Below are positions 1-11,745 of a stretch of 64,000 nt of DNA, one piece after another. The translations under genes were made by a program, and so were the position numbers. A model generated the notes under the pieces. The model saw only the letters and a list, made by a program, of their open reading frames with translations, did not search any database and was not told the DNA's origin. Source of the stretch: Corythucha ciliata (taxonomy: Eukaryota > Arthropoda > Insecta > Hemiptera > Tingidae); contig CM075939.1 in the NCBI GenBank assembly GCA_038030265.1, positions 11,265,253-11,329,252 on the forward strand, given 5' to 3'. Position 1 is the first letter of the stretch. Each line of letters opens with the position of its first letter.

Positions 1-1290
1 CTTCGCCTCTATTGCCATAAATTGGCGCTGTTTTTCAATTTCAGCCTGAAAATTTGCATTCAAAATCCGTAAATTGGAGTATATTCATTTTTAAGCGCAA
101 ATTAGTATTTTTCTTAATTTCAACTACGAATAAGAGCTTTTTTTTAATTCTAGTGGCGACGCGTCGTAGCGTTTCAAACCTGTAGATTAGCGAATTTTCT
201 CAATTTCAATCACAAACTGGCGTTTGGCGCAATATTAGCTGAAGATTGGCGATTTTTTCCATTTTTAGCCGCAAATTAGCAATTTTCTCCATTTTCAGGT
301 TCAAAAATTAACATTTCTCTTAATTTTGTTAATTTTGACCAGGCTGATTATTTTATTTTCAAAATACAACCCGCAAATTAGCGGTTTTTCACATTTTACC
401 ACCGCATTAGCAAAACTATGTAACTTTTATAGGCGTCGATTATTGCTTCTTTTTAGTTCTAGCCGTGAATTAGCGTATTTTTTAACATTATACTATAGTC
501 ATCCATGAATTTGCCATTTTTCTGAATTTTAGCCACAAAAATGCCTTCAGAAGGTGCGAATTTAAATCATAAATGTAATTTTTTTTTTTTTTTTCAAACC
601 TTTTTCAAACCAAAAAATTTACATTTATCCATCAATTTCTGTCAAAAAATCATTTTTAAATTATAAATTTCACGACGATTTCGATTTTTTTCGAGAATTA
701 GTGATGTTTCTCAATTTTAGCAGCGAATTTTCGCTTTTTCTAAATTTTAGCCGCGTGGTTGCGTTTCCAACCCGTGCATTTACCTACCGAGTTTTTTCAA
801 TTTTTGCCGCGAATTAGTGATTTTCTTCATTTTGTATCCGCGAATTAATGTTTTTCTACAACGTTATATCTGCAAATTGCAAATTAGCGATTTTTCCCAA
901 TTTCAGCTGTGAAATAGCGTTTTGTGCTATATTTTATTTGTGCTATTATTGCGGCCATTCAGCATCCTATTCCCTTTTTCATACGCGAATGGGCGATTTT
1001 ACGCCATTTCAGTTGTGAATTTGCCATTTTTGTCCAATTTCAACCTGAAAGCGTCTTTCACTTGTCAATATTATAGCGTGTTTTCTCAACTTTAACCGCG
1101 GGGTTTGCCCAAATACAACACTTTTGCGTTGATTTCCACAATTCATTTGGAAGAAAAGGCCTCCATGTACCGCGAATCGGCGATTGTTTCCTTAATTTTA
1201 GTCTGGAACTTGCATTGCGAGACCACGAATCTGCACTTTTTAGCAGCTATAGCCACGAATATTACCGATTTTTGTCTGATAGAGAGCCCG
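1..1290 (+). repeat. Diverged ~30-bp AT-rich tandem array, copy A
   Basis: Loose tandem repetition of a unit of about 28-32 bases: a T-rich run, then CAATTTTAGCCGCG, then AATTAGCG. Neighbouring units differ at many positions, so this is an old array. It reads in this orientation throughout and has no supported ORF. Bases 1110-1270 also match 59240-59400 and, inverted, 7240-7390, so the array belongs to a longer dispersed repeat and is not a simple local satellite. Confidence 0.75.
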
Positions 1291-1296
1291 GGGCGA

Positions 1297-1470
1297 CCCC
1301 CCCCCCTCACCACAGGGACACTACTCCGTTGGATCTGAAGTCCAAGGAAAAAACTGGACGTACTCGGACCTTTTCGGGCTGCTTTAAGTCCAGAAAATCT
1401 GTTAAGCCTAACCTCAACGTGAAACGCTCATTTTTGGCGTTTTTATGGGATTCTTCGTTATGGTACAAGT
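1297..1470 (+). repeat. Non-array tail of dispersed repeat (copy A)
   Basis: After a C-run, about 170 bases match 59755-59920 with moderate divergence (shared words include TCTGAAGTCCAAGGAA and GAAACGCTCATTTTTGG). In both places it directly follows the ~30-bp array, so array and tail probably moved as one element. No coding potential is recognised. Confidence 0.6.
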
Positions 1471-1502
1471 AGAGAGCCTAAAAACCACGAGCCTAAGAAC
1501 CA

Positions 1503-1575
1503 CGTGGTCGTGGGATTCGAACCCACGACCTTCTCGTTTCGCGCCAGGTGCTCTAACCAACTGAGCTATATCTCG
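1503..1575 (-). pseudogene. tRNA-like pseudogene (A and B boxes kept)
   Basis: On the minus strand the D arm (1550-1566, AGCTCAGTTGGTTAGAGC) and T arm (1509-1527, stem around TTCGAAT) are well formed. These hold the internal Pol III A and B boxes. The anticodon arm does not pair and position 33 is not U, so no anticodon can be assigned. Best read as the head of a tRNA-derived mobile element. Confidence 0.6.
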
Positions 1576-1647
1576 GGAGTCCACGCAAAGAGCAAATCCA
1601 CCCAGGAGAAATCCCCTCCCGGAACACAAACTGCACCTATCGGGTCA

Positions 1648-1720
1648 GTGCATGGCTCAGTTGGTTAGAGCACTTGCCGTGAAACTAGAAGGTCGTGGGT
1701 TCGAATCCCACCTGGGGAGC
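1648..1720 (+). pseudogene. tRNA-like pseudogene (A and B boxes kept)
   Basis: Plus-strand partner of the sequence at 1503-1575. A box TGGCTCAGTTGG and B box GGTTCGAATCC are perfect, and the T stem is perfect. The anticodon stem (CTTGC against CTAGA) pairs poorly and the loop reads CGTGAAA, so it is not a credible functional tRNA. Confidence 0.6.
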
Positions 1721-1989
1721 AATTTTTGTTTTGTCCGAAACGGTTCGTCTGAACGGCTCGTTTATTCGATCGTTGGATTCCGCTGGTTCGAAAACCCCAA
1801 AGGGACGCGATTCCGTGCATTTTAAATTTTGGCAATTTTTTTTTTACTCTATCCGCCGTCGTCGGCAGTAGCCTGTCAAGTCCCATGCGCGCAATTCTTT
1901 TCTTCTGAACAAACTTACGGGCAAGTCTACGTCTGAAATTGAGAAGCTATGCTCATTTTTCGCTGTTCTACAGACTTACGCGGCTAAAC

Positions 1990-2450
1990 GTTTCAAAAAC
2001 TCCTGCATTCTTGGCTAAAATTGAGAAAAAGCGCTCATTCGTGACTTAAATTTGAGAGAATGCGTTAATTCGTGGTTTCTGATCCAGCTTCCAGGCCAAA
2101 TAAATTGAGAAAAAACGCTGGTGTGTAGTTCCGGCAAATCCGCGACTTAATGGCGTTTTCCATTCAATGCAATACACTAGTGTGGTGCAAGGTTTTCCAC
2201 CCGTCCTTTCAGAATATTGAAACATATGTTTATGGAGAGGACGCGGCACTAAACTTGTGTAGTGTGTTGAATGGAAATCGCTGTAAGTTAAGAAAAGCGC
2301 TAATTCGTTATTTAAAAGTTGGAAAAATCATTCATACGCGGAAAAAAATTGAGACAAAAGCGTCAACTATCCGCTAAAATTCCAATTCACGGCTGAAATT
2401 AGGGAGAAGCTCAAGTTTCGCTGCTAAAATTGAGGAAAAACGGTCATTAA
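1990..2450 (-). repeat. ~30-bp AT-rich array, reverse orientation
   Basis: Units of the form CGCTAATTCG..GGCTAAAATTGAGAAAA, the reverse complement of the 1-1290 unit, flank and surround a hairpin MITE at 2152-2282. Confidence 0.6.
2152..2282. mobile_element. Hairpin MITE (GGCGTTTTCCATTC ends)
   Basis: The left end GGCGTTTTCCATTCAA..CACTAGTGTGG and right end ACTAAACTTGTGTAGTGTG..GAATGGAAATCGC are imperfect inverted repeats spanning nearly the whole 131 bases. It lies inside a ~30-bp array. Its ends resemble those at 26756-26887 (GCGTTTTCCATTT), suggesting one superfamily. It has no ORF. Confidence 0.55.
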
Positions 2451-2459
2451 GCGATCAAG

Positions 2460-4545
2460 TAAACATTCATACTTGGTTGAAACTTCAATTATATTATTCT
2501 GTTGTTCTTTAATTAGGTACTGCAAAATTCCAGGTCCAGCTAATTCTGCACCCCCCCCCCAACGAAAACCTAAACTCTACGCCTCTGGATGCAGGGTTAG
2601 TGTTTTAGGATTAAAGAAGGTGAAATCCACTAATTCCAGCAGTATAGACGACGTTTTAGCTCATTTAGGCCTTTTTGTAGTTTGTACCTTCCTTTTATGG
2701 CTGGACATCAACAACACTAGTTCAACAGTTAAACGCATTTATAAGCCCTGCTATCATTGAAGGGATTTGAAAGCGTCAAAAACACTGTAATTAAACAGCG
2801 GTGAAGATACTATTGTTAGCCTGATATTTATATGGGCCTAAAATGTCATGCTTCAGGTTTCAGCCCCCCCCCCCCCAAATGTAATTTGGTAGGTACAAAT
2901 AGAAAAGTTACACGATCTGTTTCAATATTCAAGGGCGAATCTGGTCGTATCTGTACACTTTGCACAACTTTAGGTATATATATACTATATACAAAACTGT
3001 CAAAACTGCCACATAAATGAGAGACGAATGTTAATGCGAACCGTTTTCCCCTCTGTTTCCAACAATTCATCCTACAACTGCTCAAACAACTTTCTGAATA
3101 ATTTAATTCAACGCGGACCGATCCTTTGGCGTTTTGAAGGGTGAGGGGGGTAAGAAGCCGTGATTATATTACCAATTTGGGACGCTAAGCGAGAGCAGAA
3201 TTTTAAAGTTTTGAACAAGTTCATTATAACGGGATTAATGAATAGAAAATATAAAGAGAAATAAGTAATTTACATTGTTGTTATTGAAGGGAAAAACGAC
3301 TTAAGGGAGGACCTCAGAGTTCGATCCTATAAAGTGAGTCATCACGCGAGGCTTAAATCTTCATTATCACACAAGAGTCAATCGATTAGTGTAGTCCAAC
3401 AAACGATCAAAACAAGCGGATCACAAATTAATGAATAGCAAGTTTCAGCGCTGGCGGAGAAGGGGGGGGGTTGTGGGTTGTTAGAGGGTGGCAGGGGGCG
3501 ACGAGTTGAAATGGAACGGGAATTTGTGTTTGTTAAGCTTTGATGATGGCAAAGTTTCTTGTTTTAATTGAAAACTCGTTGTAAACTCTAACACCCGACC
3601 AGACTCCCTTTACGATAATATACTCGCGCGAGAAACAAAAACTTGGAACAGAGAGGACGATTTTCATCTTTGAAACGCTCGCTGCTCTTTCCCGAATCCT
3701 TTTGTGGTAAGTAGGGTAGAAATAAAATGGTTCAAAAAAGCTGCTTGAATTTATTTATTTTTCCTCCTAAGTGATGGGCGGTGGATGACAGGGGGGGTCC
3801 ATTAACACGGAAAGAGACAAGCTCCACTCTTCCCTATTTTGCAGCCAACACCGCACACCTGACACTGAACGCCAAAAAGCTTTTTCTTTTCCTCGGTTAA
3901 AGGAAAACATGCAATGAGTGAGCGGTGTGAAGGACAAAGGGGGTGACCGTCAGATCCCTTTTTAATTACCTACAACGTGTTACTGTCAAACTTCGCCAAA
4001 AACCCCATTCTAGGGTGGAAGTTAGACCTAATTAGGAGACCCGCCTCCCTCACCCCCCCACTTCAGGCACCTAAAAAAGTATCATTCCCCTGCGCCTCCA
4101 ACCCACCCAATATATACGTGTTGGCTATTTCAAATAAGTCCTCCTGGTCCTCCCGCACCAGCCCACCCTACTTACTCCTTTCCGACTTTTGCACCATCAG
4201 TTTTAATAAGCAAAACTAATAAAGAGGAAAACTCATCAAGCACACCCGTACGAAGGGAGAGGGGAGGCCTTTTTAATGGAAACAGAAAATAGAGTTTTAT
4301 TTCGAAAGGGCTTCCTTTAGAAGTTTTCTATAGTTTTTGGCCATAATTACATTCTGACTACCCGTCCTACTCCCTCTTCTTGCCTTTTTTCGGCATATTT
4401 ACGAAAACCCTTCTTTTAGTATGAGATCGATTGATGAAGGATTCTTATTCAAGCTCTCGTTATGTCTTGTAATTTCGTACTTGAGGGGTTGGGAGGAAAG
4501 ATACAATAACTGTAGTTTCGTGTATGTACTATAGATATAGCACGA
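2460..4545. other. No gene recognised
   Basis: Mostly non-tandem DNA with several C or G homopolymers (about 2551, 2868, 3463). Short ORFs here have no family resemblance and many lie opposite one another. I see no splice-flanked coding block, RNA gene or element boundary. Confidence 0.5.
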
Positions 4546-4551
4546 GGAAAC

Positions 4552-4620
4552 GCTGTAATACTATTGTAATCGCGATTATAGTTGTTGATCGGCGTTGGTG
4601 AAAATGGGCCTAAGTGTTTA
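4552..4620 (-). mobile_element. Half copy of a hairpin MITE (see 57771-57898)
   Basis: On the reverse strand this reads GGCCCATTTTCACCAACGCC followed by GATCAACAACTA, closely matching the left half of the hairpin at 57771-57898. The other arm is missing. Confidence 0.5.
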
Positions 4621-4649
4621 CATTTTAATCGTGATTAGTTGTTATACAG

Positions 4650-4740
4650 TGGCGGCGAAAGTGGGGTTCAGGGTCAGCGAATCCTCCCCCCAATGGTCTG
4701 GTTAGGGGAGCAGCGCTCCCCCAATCCGATGTTTGAGGAA
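4650..4740 (+). mobile_element. CAGTGGCGG-type transposon end
   Basis: Starts CAGTGGCGGCGAAAGTGGGG and continues through AATGGTCTGGTTAGGGGAGC. The same block occurs inverted at 50556-50635. CAGTGGCGG ends recur at 5381, 6737 (inverted), 27719, 33930 (inverted), 47940 and 50936, so this is a common family terminus. hAT-like identity is supported only at 27719-28119, where an 8-bp TSD is visible. Confidence 0.5.
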
Positions 4741-5380
4741 TCGAGAAAAAAATGGCATCGTGTTGAATTTGCCTCCTAAAAAATTATCGTTCGCACCTTC
4801 CAGAAAATGATTCGGGTTTACCAGCCAGATCTGCAAACTTGGCTGGAAATATTTGGCTTTGAAAGAGCCAAATATAACCACCAGAGTGGCTTGTTTTTAT
4901 GGAGCCAAACGTGGAATTGGTTCTCGAATTTGCTAAAACAGCAAAATTGGGTTCCCTTAGTGACGAATCCGCGAAATTGCTTGTATGCAGGCCACAAACG
5001 TGTGAAATCTTGAATCCCGTGAAATATGACTTTTTTGATAAGTCAACCCCACTGGATTTTGAGGCAATCAATCCTTCAACATTTATTTTTCAAAGGGCCC
5101 AATCTTTGAAATTTGGGCTTAAAGGGGTGACAACTGTCAATTCTAGCCATCTAACCAAGAAAATTTCAGTCAAGACCAAAAATAAGAGGAATGCCACTCT
5201 CGAATCAACTGTTTCGTCCTCCTGGTTGGTCTTTTTGTGTGATTAAAACCCGAGAAATTTGGTTCTTAGGGATCCAAATCCACGAAATTGCCTTTGAAAG
5301 GCTGACTCCCTCGAAAATTACATTTTAATGTGCTCAATGGGCACTTTGGCTCAGAGGGAAAAGTACTAACATTTCACAGC

Positions 5381-6440
5381 CACTGGCGGACCTACACCTA
5401 TCGGGGCCCGGGCCCGATAACTCTGTGAGGCTCAAATAAGGTTTAGCCACAAATAAGTTGCATTCAAAAGCCGAGAATCGGCGAATTTTCAATTTTGAAC
5501 ATTTTGGGATTTTTGCCCATTTTATCCGCGAAGTAGAGCTTCAATTTTCAGCAGGGAATTAGCACTTTTTTGAATTTGAACGTAAAAATTATCATTCCAT
5601 GACGGCGATTTTTATCAACTGTTGCTACAAAGTGGCGTTTTGCTCACTTTTTAGCCGCGTTAGCCCTTTTTCTCTATTTGAGCTGAAATTTAGAGTTTTC
5701 CTTAATTTTAGCCGCACTATAGTGATTTTTTCAATATTAGCCGTTGTTGGAGATCACTCGCATCATGTTTACTTTGGGAAACATGTGTGTATTTTTATAA
5801 TTGTTTTTGTCATTCGCGTTCCCTTTGTTTAACAAAAATAAAAATTAAAACTCTTCTCATTCCATCACTGTCACTTCTCCTAACACAATAGCCGTGAGTA
5901 ATGCGTTTGTTTTACGTCACAATTCCTTTATATTTAGTGAATTAATTGCTATTAGAAGGCCCTTTTCAAGGCACAATTAGGAGATTACTCCCCTCCTCAC
6001 CACACCAACCTAGTCACAACTGTGAATTCGAGGGAGTGGGGAGGCTGAAAAAAAAATTAATCTTTAAATTAAATACTTACTATTCCTTACTTGTTTTGAG
6101 TTCCGAGAAAAAATTGCTCCCCAGGTGGGATTCGAACCCACGACCTCCTAGTTTTTCACCATGGTGCTCTAACCAACTGAGCAGTCCCGGGAGTCCACGC
6201 AAAGAGCGAATCCACCCAGGAGAAATCCCAGGGACAGTGCATGTCATACGTCATTCCTCATATCATACGTCAGTGAGTAAGGCGTTTGTTTTACATTCTA
6301 CCCACACATTGGCCATTTCATTTCAATATAGTTATTGATTAGCACTTTTTCTTAGTTGTAGCCTCGAAATATCCTTTAGATTAGAAGGTACGGATTGGCG
6401 TTTTCTCAATTTTAGCCGCGAATGAGTGATTTTTCACACT
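5381..6440 (+). mobile_element. Insertion carrying ~30-bp array and a tRNA-like arm
   Basis: Begins CACTGGCGGACCTACACCTA, nearly the same as 58673 where another array copy begins. It holds array units (5450-5760), a segment (5970-6045) shared with 13570-13650, and the tRNA-like arm at 6116-6188. It interrupts the repeat described at 4840-6746. The right boundary is approximate. Confidence 0.5.
6116..6188 (-). pseudogene. tRNA-like pseudogene, single arm
   Basis: The minus strand holds CTCAGTTGGTTAGAGC (A-box region) and GGTTCGAATCC (B box) with a perfect T stem, but a broken anticodon stem. Downstream sequence to about 6235 matches the spacer between the paired tRNA-like arms at 1503-1720. 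The second arm is absent: the spacer runs into GGGACAGTGCATG and stops. Confidence 0.6.
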
Positions 6441-6939
6441 AATTTTCTACTCTGAATAGTGTGAATACGCCATTTTATGGCCGATGTAGCCGATTTAGCT
6501 TATAACACGTCATTTATCTAGTAAAACTGTGTCTTAGGACTCAAATTACCCAGGAAAATTAACGCAGAAACAAGAGAATTTCATGAAGAGGCGGTAAATA
6601 ATAAATTTTTGCCTCAAGAATTGTATTTTTGCACATCTGGATATAATTGATTCGCAAAATGGTATTTTCTATAGGGGGGGGGGGGTTAAATCTGAACTGC
6701 TCATAGATTCTTGCTCCCCCAATGTCGGCTGACTTCCGCCGCCACTGGTTGTTAATCGTGGCTGGTGAAACCGAGCCACAGTGTTTCGGCCTCTTTGTGG
6801 TCAGAGGCTTTTTTTGTGGTTATAGACCAGGCGGTGGTGAGAACGTGGAACCCGCGAGGATAGCCTGTCCACATCAGCGCTCAAAGCGCGCGAAACGTGA
6901 GGGGAGCGGATCGCTTCAGGGCCCCAGAAAAGCTTAAAT

Positions 6940-8530
6940 ACCGAACAAACGAGGATTTTTTAGGTTATCCATATGGATGTAGGTATTATGTGAAGAGGTC
7001 ACGGACGGTTGGACTGCGATTTGGCTCCTTTCTACAAATTTCAGTCTATCCGACCTGGATCATTTAACATGATATCAGCAGAGTATGTCGTGTGGGCTGA
7101 ATATTCGATTGAGCCAGCGAAAACGCTATTCTGATGACACAAATTGAGAAAATTCGTGCTCCCTTGAGGAAACTTCACGGCTGAAAATATCCTCAGTTCC
7201 GTTACGTTCACTATAAGCCCAATAAAGTGCTGATCGACAATTTTCAACTTGCTGACGCGGCGAAAAAATTGAACAAAATCGCTTATATTCGTGGCTATAA
7301 CAGCGGAAAGCCACTGATTCGTGGTCTCGCGATGCAAACTTCCAGACTAAAATGAAGATTCACGGTGCATGGAGGACATTCCACGAAACAAATTGTGGAA
7401 ATAATCGCAAAAGCGTGTTGTTTTTGGACCAACCCCGCGGTTATATTGAGAAAACACGCTGTAATATTGACAAAAAAGACGCTGCTTTTAGGTTAAAATT
7501 GTACAAAAAGGGCAAATTCACAACTGAAATAGCGAAAAAAGATCGCCAATTCGCGTTTAAAAAAGGGGATAGATGCTAAATCAACGCAAAATTAGCATAA
7601 AAAGCTATTTCAGAACTGAAATTAAGGAAAATCGCTAATTAGCAGTCTGCGGATATAAAGTTGAAGAAAAGCGTTAATTCGCGGACAAAAATGAATAAAA
7701 AAACTAATTTGCGGCTAACATTGAAAAAATTACTAATTATAGGGCAGCTAAAATTAAGAAAAACGTTAATTTTCAGTTCAAATTGGGGAAAAGTGCTAAT
7801 TCTCAGTTAAAAATGGGAAAAAATGGCTAATTTGCAGCTTAAATTGAGGAAAACGCTAATTCTTCGTGAAAGTTGAGAAAATTCGGTAGTGCACGGGTCG
7901 GAAAACGCTAAATTACGCTGCTAAAATTCAGTTAAAGCGACCACTCGCTGCTAAAGTCTCGGATAAAGTGTGGTGAAACTTCTAATTTAGCGCCTCCGCC
8001 ATTTGCAATTTACGCGCGCGCAATTTTGAGGCTGAAATTCAGAAAAACGGCAATTTGGAATATTATAAATAAATGCCCGTATTCTTAGACATTTCTTAAT
8101 CTTAAATTTCGCCCAACAACTGATTTGATTTTTACTTGAAAGAGTTTAACCTTATAAGTATCGTCTTCGAATACGGGCCTAAGTCTGGCCAAAATTAAGA
8201 GAAATGTTAATTGTAAGCCTAAATTGAGAAAATTGCTAATTCGCGGCTAAAATTGAGAGAAAATTCTAATTACCCTCAAAAACTGACTATACACAAATTC
8301 GCGGCTTTTGAAGGCAACTTTTGAGGCTGAAATTTCGAGAAAAATCGCTCATGAATAGCGTATGTTGAACCAAAAAAGTTCTAATTTGCAGAAAGCCCTC
8401 TTTTTTACGACTAATATTGAGGAAAACACTTGAGAAAAACGCTAATTTTCAGATTAACTTGGAAAAGTCCTAATCCTCTGCTAAAATAACTGAAAAAATG
8501 TCGCAAGTTTGCTGCTAAAATTGAGGAAAA
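6940..8530 (-). repeat. ~30-bp AT-rich array, copy B (inverted)
   Basis: Reverse-oriented array (units GCTAATTCGCGGCTAAAATTGAG). Bases 7010-7390 match the reverse complement of 59240-59680 and of 1110-1270, making this a third copy of the dispersed array-bearing repeat. A hairpin MITE sits at 8075-8178. No gene is supported. Confidence 0.7.
8075..8178. mobile_element. Hairpin MITE (GCCCGTATTC ends)
   Basis: Ends GCCCGTATTCTTAGAC and, inverted, CTTCGAATACGGGC. They resemble the ends of the 43237-43378 hairpin (GGGCCGTATTCAGAAACC). It is embedded in the ~30-bp array. Confidence 0.55.
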
Positions 8531-8534
8531 CACC

Positions 8535-8870
8535 GAAAACTGACCAAAAATGGCCAAATAAACCATTCCACACATTGAAAATGGTCAAAAATTAAATCTG
8601 TAAAGTTTTTCGCTTTAAAAAAGATCAAACTGGTCATTCGCGCCCTCTGAAAAGCATGTCGCCCCTTGAAATCAGCTAAACTGCGACTGGTCTGAGCCCA
8701 AAAAAAGACCATAATATAGCATTCGCGCCCTTAAAGTGGCTACCGGCCGTATACTGACACTTCTCACCCTAAAAAAAAATGACTGAACTGACGATTCATG
8801 CCCTAATGATCACCAAACTGACTATTCACGATCTGAAAATTGTAAACTTAATTATTTACAATGATTCGGG
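8535..8870 (-). repeat. ~28-bp minisatellite (GACCATTCGCGCCC type)
   Basis: Diverged repetition of AACTGACCATTCGCGCCCT..AAAATGGCC. It is the reverse complement of the array at 58050-58560 (GGGCGCGAATGGTCAGTTTGGCCATT). No coding potential. Confidence 0.6.
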
Positions 8871-8879
8871 TTCAGAACT

Positions 8880-10600
8880 GTGGATTTTACGCAAGCCTCT
8901 TCCTCGTAAACTGTCAATTTCATTCTAGGAATTGTCAATTTCGTCCTTGAAGCAGAAAATTTCGTCCTTTAAACTGTCAATTTCGTCTTGCTAAACTATC
9001 AATTTCGCCCCCAGGAACTGACAGTTTTGACTTGAAAACTGTCAATTTCCTTCTACATAACAAAGTATCCCAAACCGAGGGAGTATCTAGTATCAGACAA
9101 ATCGGGCTCAGACCATCGGGTGAATTAGATGGGGGGGGGGGGCTCAGCCCTTCGCAGGCAACCGTCGAGTACTAGAAACTGTCAATTTTGGCCTTAAAAC
9201 TGCCAATATTGTCCCATAAACTTTCAATTTTGTCCTATAAACTGTAGATTTCGTCTTAGAAACTGTCAATTTTGTCCTTAAGGTTATTAGTGAGGGGAAA
9301 AATCAGGAGATTCTCTTCCCTGCTACCGATATTTTTTCCTCTCAAACTTAAAACTTTTAAACTGTGAATTTTGTCTTTACTGTCAATTTCATCCTCGCAA
9401 CTGTCAGTTTCGTCCTCGCAACTGTCAGTTTCGTCCTTGAAACGAGTGATGCACGAGTCTCGGTCTCCCCGGGGATTTTTCTCTCGGCCTCCAAAAAATC
9501 GCTTTCTTGCCTAGGCGTATAATCTACTATTCCTAAGATCATTCTTAAAGAAGTGTTTGAGCAGATGTTCATCGTGCGTAAAGACCTACTTTCAAACGCC
9601 GTGCGGTAAAGAGTTCACGATAAAATATTTCACTCCAGCCACCAGAACAAGCCCAACTGCACAGCGGCCAACTGGCTGCCGCGGCCAGGCCGCTTAGTGC
9701 TAGTGGGCCGCTATCAAACTCGACAACGCTTTCATTTTTTTTTTTTTAAATTTATTTAAAACTAACATTGCCAGTTGAAGCATGAGAAGAAGGGTCTGAT
9801 GTATGAGGGGGGGATTGTGCACCTCTGCCTCGTCGTGTCTGGGAAGGGAAGTCTCTTGCTTGAACTAAATGAGTTGGCATGTTGAGATTGATTTTGAGTT
9901 GATCTCGTTGAATTCCCAACTGTTCCCCTTTCTCGTTCCCAGTGTGACGATTGTTTTAAAGGCACGATTCTATTTTGGGCCAATTACAAAGCTCTTTGGT
10001 AATTAATTAGTAGTGTATCACTTATCTCCCTTCGTGCCACGAGCCACCAAGGAAGGAAAGCAAAGTATAAATTCATTTATCATCGTCATCTGTAATCATT
10101 GAGGCAGGAATAGGATCACTCGTCACTAATATCACACATACTTTGAATTCGCGCTTTTAACTTTTCGAGACGAGACCGAGATGAGACCGACTTTTCATGA
10201 GCGAGACCGAGACCACTCAAGTCTCGTCTCGGTCTCGGTCTCGTGCATCACTACTTGAAACTGTCAGTTTTTTCCCATAAACTGAATTCCGGCCCGGAAA
10301 CAGTCAATTTCGTCCTCGCAATACCGTCAATTTCGAACCTAAAACTGTCAATTTCATCCTAGAATCGGAATGTCAATTTCTTCATTTGAAACTGTGAATT
10401 TTGGCGTTCAAAACTGTCAATTTCGTTCTGGAAAACTACAATCAGTGGATATTTGTCCTGAAAACTGTCTATTTCGTTCAAGAAACTGTCAATTTTGCCC
10501 TAGAAATGCAAATTTTCTCATTTAAAACTATACCAACACCGTCCTGGAAACTGTCGATTTCGTCCTAAAAACTATCAATTCCCTCCTAGGTTCATCACTA
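8880..10600 (+). repeat. ~20-bp minisatellite (ACTGTCAATTTCGTCCT), split by hAT-like element
   Basis: Many diverged copies of a unit close to AAACTGTCAATTTCGTCCT occupy 8880-9443 and resume at 10254-10600. A transposon at 9444-10253 separates the halves, and its 8-bp TSD (CTTGAAAC) is itself array sequence. A non-array block with a G-run lies at 9060-9175. Confidence 0.75.
9444..10253 (+). mobile_element. Non-autonomous hAT-like element, copy A (810 bp)
   Basis: Bounded by a perfect 8-bp TSD CTTGAAAC (9436-9443 and 10254-10261). Ends are GAGTGATGCACGAGTCTCGG and, inverted at the right, TAGTGATGCACGAGACCGAG. The right end is a GAGACC-rich simple repeat. It matches the ends of the longer copies at 61074-63465 and 52187-53954 and has lost the middle. 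No transposase ORF. hAT-like assignment rests on TSD length and the TAGTGATG terminus. Confidence 0.85.
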
Positions 10601-10639
10601 TTAATTTTTCCTTAGAAAGTTCCAAAGTGGGCTGACAAA

Positions 10640-11400
10640 CTGACATTTCCAGTGATAAATTTGAAATTGAGCCTCGCCGGTGCTCCAACATTCCCAATAA
10701 TTAACGAATATAAAGCACAATAGCTCACTGTTTAGCTCCGCCCAGCCTGCAACGCGCGAGTCCGCTGCCTAAGGGGCCCCCCTTAATCCGGCCCTGTCCC
10801 CTCCTCACAATCATGTGAGGAGAGGATCGTTATTTTTATAATTTTGACAGGTATCAGCCTCGTCACACAAAACCCGTGACACGCACAACAAAAACGAGTG
10901 GTGAGGGGGATGGAGAATGTGCTCCCCCCCCCCCCTCAACACTTCAGAAAATCTTTAATGCCATTGTATGAGGACAAAAGTGTAAAGGTAAATGTATAGG
11001 TTTATGAAGCTGATTTAATCAATGATTGAGGTAAACCAACAGATTTGAACGATTTATTCACCAAGAAATCGTAGATAATCAGTTTAGTGTAAATGGGCCT
11101 TATTACTTCCATAATTTGCGAAATTCTGTTTAGTTCAATTTGTTTTTAAACGTTAAAAAATTCCCTTTTCAAGGCCGAATCGCCAAATTTGTGAGTATTT
11201 GCCATTCATGAATGACAAATAGCCTTCATTGTTTACGCGTGTAGCTTGTGAGCAATGGAAAGGGGTAAGGGTAGAGGAAGCGATAAGCGCCCAGCCTTTT
11301 TCTTGGCCCTTCCTCCCTAACTTATGGGTAGTAGGCTTACCTTTGCCCAGCCATTAACTTGTGTCGGTATAAGCAATATTTGCACAAGTACAAAAAATAT
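10640..11400. other. No gene recognised
   Basis: AT-rich non-tandem sequence with a C-run near 10924. I see no ORF, RNA or element boundary I can support. Confidence 0.4.
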
Positions 11401-11405
11401 ATGAA

Positions 11406-11745
11406 TTGTCGAAACGCGTCACTGCTGAGACTGAAGAATTATTCTTAGTCAAAGCTAAACAAGTTCCTCACCTGTTTAATGACTTCCGAGTTTTTGTTGA
11501 GGAGTTGGAGGAGACTAGTGCCGAAGTTGATTCTGACTATGTCCCTTTCTTTGCAAAACTATCCGCTCTGCAAGATTTGTGTGACGAAATCTCAGTAGTA
11601 GTCAATAAGTTGTCACCGACGTCAAGTGAAAATGCTTCGAAGGGGGCGGGTGGTTTTGGTATCAAACTCGAACCTATCCAAATAATGAAATTTGATGGTT
11701 CCCCAGAAAATTGGACCCCGTTCTATCAATTGTTTTTAAAACTGA
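11406..11745 (+). pseudogene. BEL/Pao-type Gag N-terminal fragment
   Basis: About 113 codons resemble the start of BEL/Pao retrotransposon Gag: an acidic helical N-terminal part (residues 1-70), then the DUF1759-like segment with LEPIQIMKFDGSPENWTPF near residues 87-105. No in-frame ATG begins it (the frame opens upstream and has TTG here). Similarity stops at about 11745, where LTR-like sequence begins, so pol and the rest of gag are absent. It is a dead fragment. Confidence 0.65.

Larger units (their letters stand above)
1490..1735. mobile_element. Foldback-like pair of tRNA-derived arms
   Basis: Two tRNA-like sequences face outward from a spacer of about 70 bases: one on the minus strand (1503-1575), one on the plus strand (1648-1720). 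The spacer (GGGAGTCCACGCAAAGAGC and what follows) recurs next to the single arm at 6116-6240, so arm plus spacer is a mobile unit. It resembles the foldback at 12806-13278 in plan but not in sequence. A tRNA-derived SINE inserted twice is the main alternative. Confidence 0.55.
4840..6746 (-). repeat. Third, partial copy of the ~4.3-kb repeat, interrupted
   Basis: 4855-5372 matches 33180-33620 (and, inverted, 48240-48760); 6444-6746 matches 33660-33940 (inverted 47940-48230). The two blocks are adjacent in the fuller copies and separated here by about 1 kb, so a later insertion (about 5381-6440) split this copy. It is more diverged than the two copies at 32-50 kb. Weak ORFs in 4840-5246 come from this repeat and are not gene evidence. 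Confidence 0.65.

Noticed and set aside
4784..5246. Overlapping 95-115-codon ORFs resembling those near 33089-33474 and 48453-48846
   Set aside because: They share repeat DNA, open on both strands, with frames broken between copies.
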